Assembly: GCA_947629635.1 (NCBI GenBank)
Contig: CANREO010000057.1
Span: 1-6,415 of the forward strand
Source: an uncultured Clostridia bacterium
Lineage (GTDB): Bacteria; Bacillota; Clostridia; Christensenellales; CAG-917
Direction: 5' to 3'
Length of the DNA stretch: 6,415 bases
A program made the position numbers and the translations under genes. Of the stretch, positions 5,649-6,415 are shown piece by piece. A model generated the notes under the pieces. It did not search any database, was not told where the DNA came from, and saw nothing but the letters and a program-made list of their open reading frames with translations. Position 1 is the stretch's first letter; the number at the start of each line of letters is the position of its first letter.

Positions 5649-6302
5649 TTATTTTGACAACTTGTCCAATACCAGTACTTTTGTTTGCTCGCCGTTGAAA
5701 TCCGCGCGGTCGAACTCTACGGTAGCTGTCTCTTGATAAATTATATTTTCATCGTCAAACAAATTCAAAAATTCGTTGAGACGGTCGATATCCATATCAA
5801 GATCTTTGGTTTTATAATGCATGGGGACGACTATGTCGGGCATAATTTTGTCTACATACTCTTTTGCTTGTTCGGCATTTATTGTATAGTTGCCTCCGAT
5901 CGGGATCATAAGTATGTTTACGGGCATGAGCGCTTCAACCAAAATGGCATTACACTCCTCTCCAATGTCCCCCATATGGCAAAGATCGACTCCGTCCATA
6001 CGGAATTTAAACACCAGATTTTCGCCTCTTAAAGCCCCTCTTTTGTCGTCATGGTGTGTACGATGCGCAAGCATATGCACTCCGCCGATCTCGTACGCGC
6101 CGGCACGATTTATGACGGTAGGATTGCCTAATACGCTTTCGATATTGTTGTGATCGCCATGGGAGTGACTTACCGTCACTACGTCTGCCGTCACATCGGG
6201 CATCCTGAACCCGATATGCGAGTGGTACGGGTCGGTGACGATGGTCGTCCCGGTACTTTCTTCAAGCTTAAACGCAGAATGTCCCAGCCAGGTGAGTTTC
6301 AC
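5649..6302 (-). CDS. UPF0173-family metal-dependent hydrolase (metallo-beta-lactamase fold)
   Basis: This is a predicted cytoplasmic Zn-dependent hydrolase of unknown substrate, 217 residues, near the usual length of about 225 for UPF0173. It opens with LTWLGHSAFKLE (3-14), typical of this family. Metal ligands are readable: the HSHGDH motif (His46, His48, Asp50, His51), a later His in AHRTHHDD (79-86), Asp112 in HMGD (109-112) and His162 in VVPMHYKT (158-165). LMIPIGGNYTINAEQA (131-146) is another family hallmark. No signal peptide is present. The GTG start at 6302 follows AAGGAGG with five bases of spacing; an upstream ATG at 6407 would add 35 poorly conserved residues in a frame overlapping the upstream gene and is rejected. 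It sits ten bases downstream of that gene, so the two are almost certainly co-transcribed and probably translationally coupled. Rho follows 111 bases later. Substrate cannot be inferred. Confidence 0.93.
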   Translation of the reverse strand: MKLTWLGHSAFKLEESTGTTIVTDPYHSHIGFRMPDVTADVVTVSHSHGDHNNIESVLGNPTVINRAGAYEIGGVHMLAHRTHHDDKRGALRGENLVFKFRMDGVDLCHMGDIGEECNAILVEALMPVNILMIPIGGNYTINAEQAKEYVDKIMPDIVVPMHYKTKDLDMDIDRLNEFLNLFDDENIIYQETATVEFDRADFNGEQTKVLVLDKLSK

Positions 6303-6307
6303 TTTTT

Positions 6308-6314
6308 CCTCCTT
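6308..6314 (-). promoter_or_regulatory. Ribosome binding site that fixes the GTG start of the hydrolase
   Basis: AAGGAGG on the minus strand lies five bases before GTG at 6302, an essentially perfect Shine-Dalgarno. Its first two bases are part of the upstream gene's TAA stop (6315-6313), an arrangement typical of translational coupling. This site decides the start against the longer frame beginning at 6407. Confidence 0.92.
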
Positions 6315-6415
6315 AGTCTTTGCCTGTATGCCTTTGCACAAGGTCTCTGATTTTTTGCGACGGGTCAAGAAGATTTGACACCGACTCGTTGAAGTTTGCT
6401 GCCGCAATTATATAG
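6313..6415 (-). CDS. C-terminal end of an unidentified gene (5' part outside window)
   Basis: On the minus strand, a frame open from the window edge gives 33 residues, ending NLLDPSQKIRDLVQRHTGKD, then TAA at 6315-6313. The stop overlaps the ribosome binding site of the hydrolase and leaves only ten bases to its GTG, which is how adjacent operon genes are usually packed. Composition is protein-like, ending in an amphipathic helix with basic residues. I do not recognise the family from so short a tail, and no function is proposed. Confidence 0.65.
   Translation of the reverse strand, partial: YIIAAANFNESVSNLLDPSQKIRDLVQRHTGKD

Noticed and set aside
5685..6032. Plus-strand frames opposite the hydrolase (5685-6032, 5890-6153, 6150-6350)
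   Set aside because: They lie over a gene with full metal-ligand motifs on the other strand and have no start signals.
5649..6407. Longer version of the hydrolase starting at the ATG at 6407
   Set aside because: The extra 35 residues do not belong to the UPF0173 family and overlap the end of the upstream gene in another frame. A perfect ribosome binding site fixes GTG at 6302.

Overview
The window looks like chromosomal DNA from a low-to-moderate GC Gram-positive bacterium, most like the Bacillota and probably a Clostridia-type lineage. This rests on the PcrA-type UvrD helicase, strong AAGGAG-type ribosome binding sites, near-consensus promoters with extended -10 elements, clean intrinsic terminators, and a tRNA with an encoded CCA. 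The genus cannot be read from the sequence. I see no insertion sequence, CRISPR array, prophage or recognisable defence system.

Layout. At the left edge is the N-terminal 374 codons of a PcrA/UvrD helicase on the minus strand (1-1124; its 3' end lies outside). A divergent promoter region of about 180 bp separates it from a plus-strand gene (1307-3139). That gene encodes a 610-residue protein with an acidic N-terminal half, a lysine/alanine/proline-rich middle and two C-terminal DUF1508 (YegP-like) modules. It ends in a strong terminator (3183-3217). About 125 bp with nothing recognisable follows, then the terminator and body of a minus-strand tRNA-Ser(GGA) (3389-3481). Upstream of the tRNA is an odd leader that copies the tRNA 5' end, and an unidentified minus-strand reading frame (3467-3907) that runs into the tRNA. 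Next come transcription termination factor rho (4011-5537, minus) with its own terminator, a 111-bp hairpin-containing leader, and a UPF0173-family metallo-beta-lactamase-fold hydrolase (5649-6302, minus, GTG start). At the right edge is the last 33 codons of an unidentified minus-strand gene, whose stop codon overlaps the hydrolase ribosome binding site.

How they fit together. The edge gene and the hydrolase form a tightly spaced minus-strand pair. Rho may be read from the same transcript or from its own promoter in the leader. The rho terminator ends that unit. Helicase, rho and tRNA are housekeeping functions. The DUF1508 protein is the least understood complete gene, and its divergent promoter sits back to back with that of the helicase.

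Most notable points: the best helicase promoter predicts a leader of only about six bases with no ribosome binding site; the DUF1508 protein is extremely charge-segregated; and the tRNA-Ser leader can form hairpins that compete for the tRNA acceptor strand. No complete new multi-gene system can be claimed from this window.
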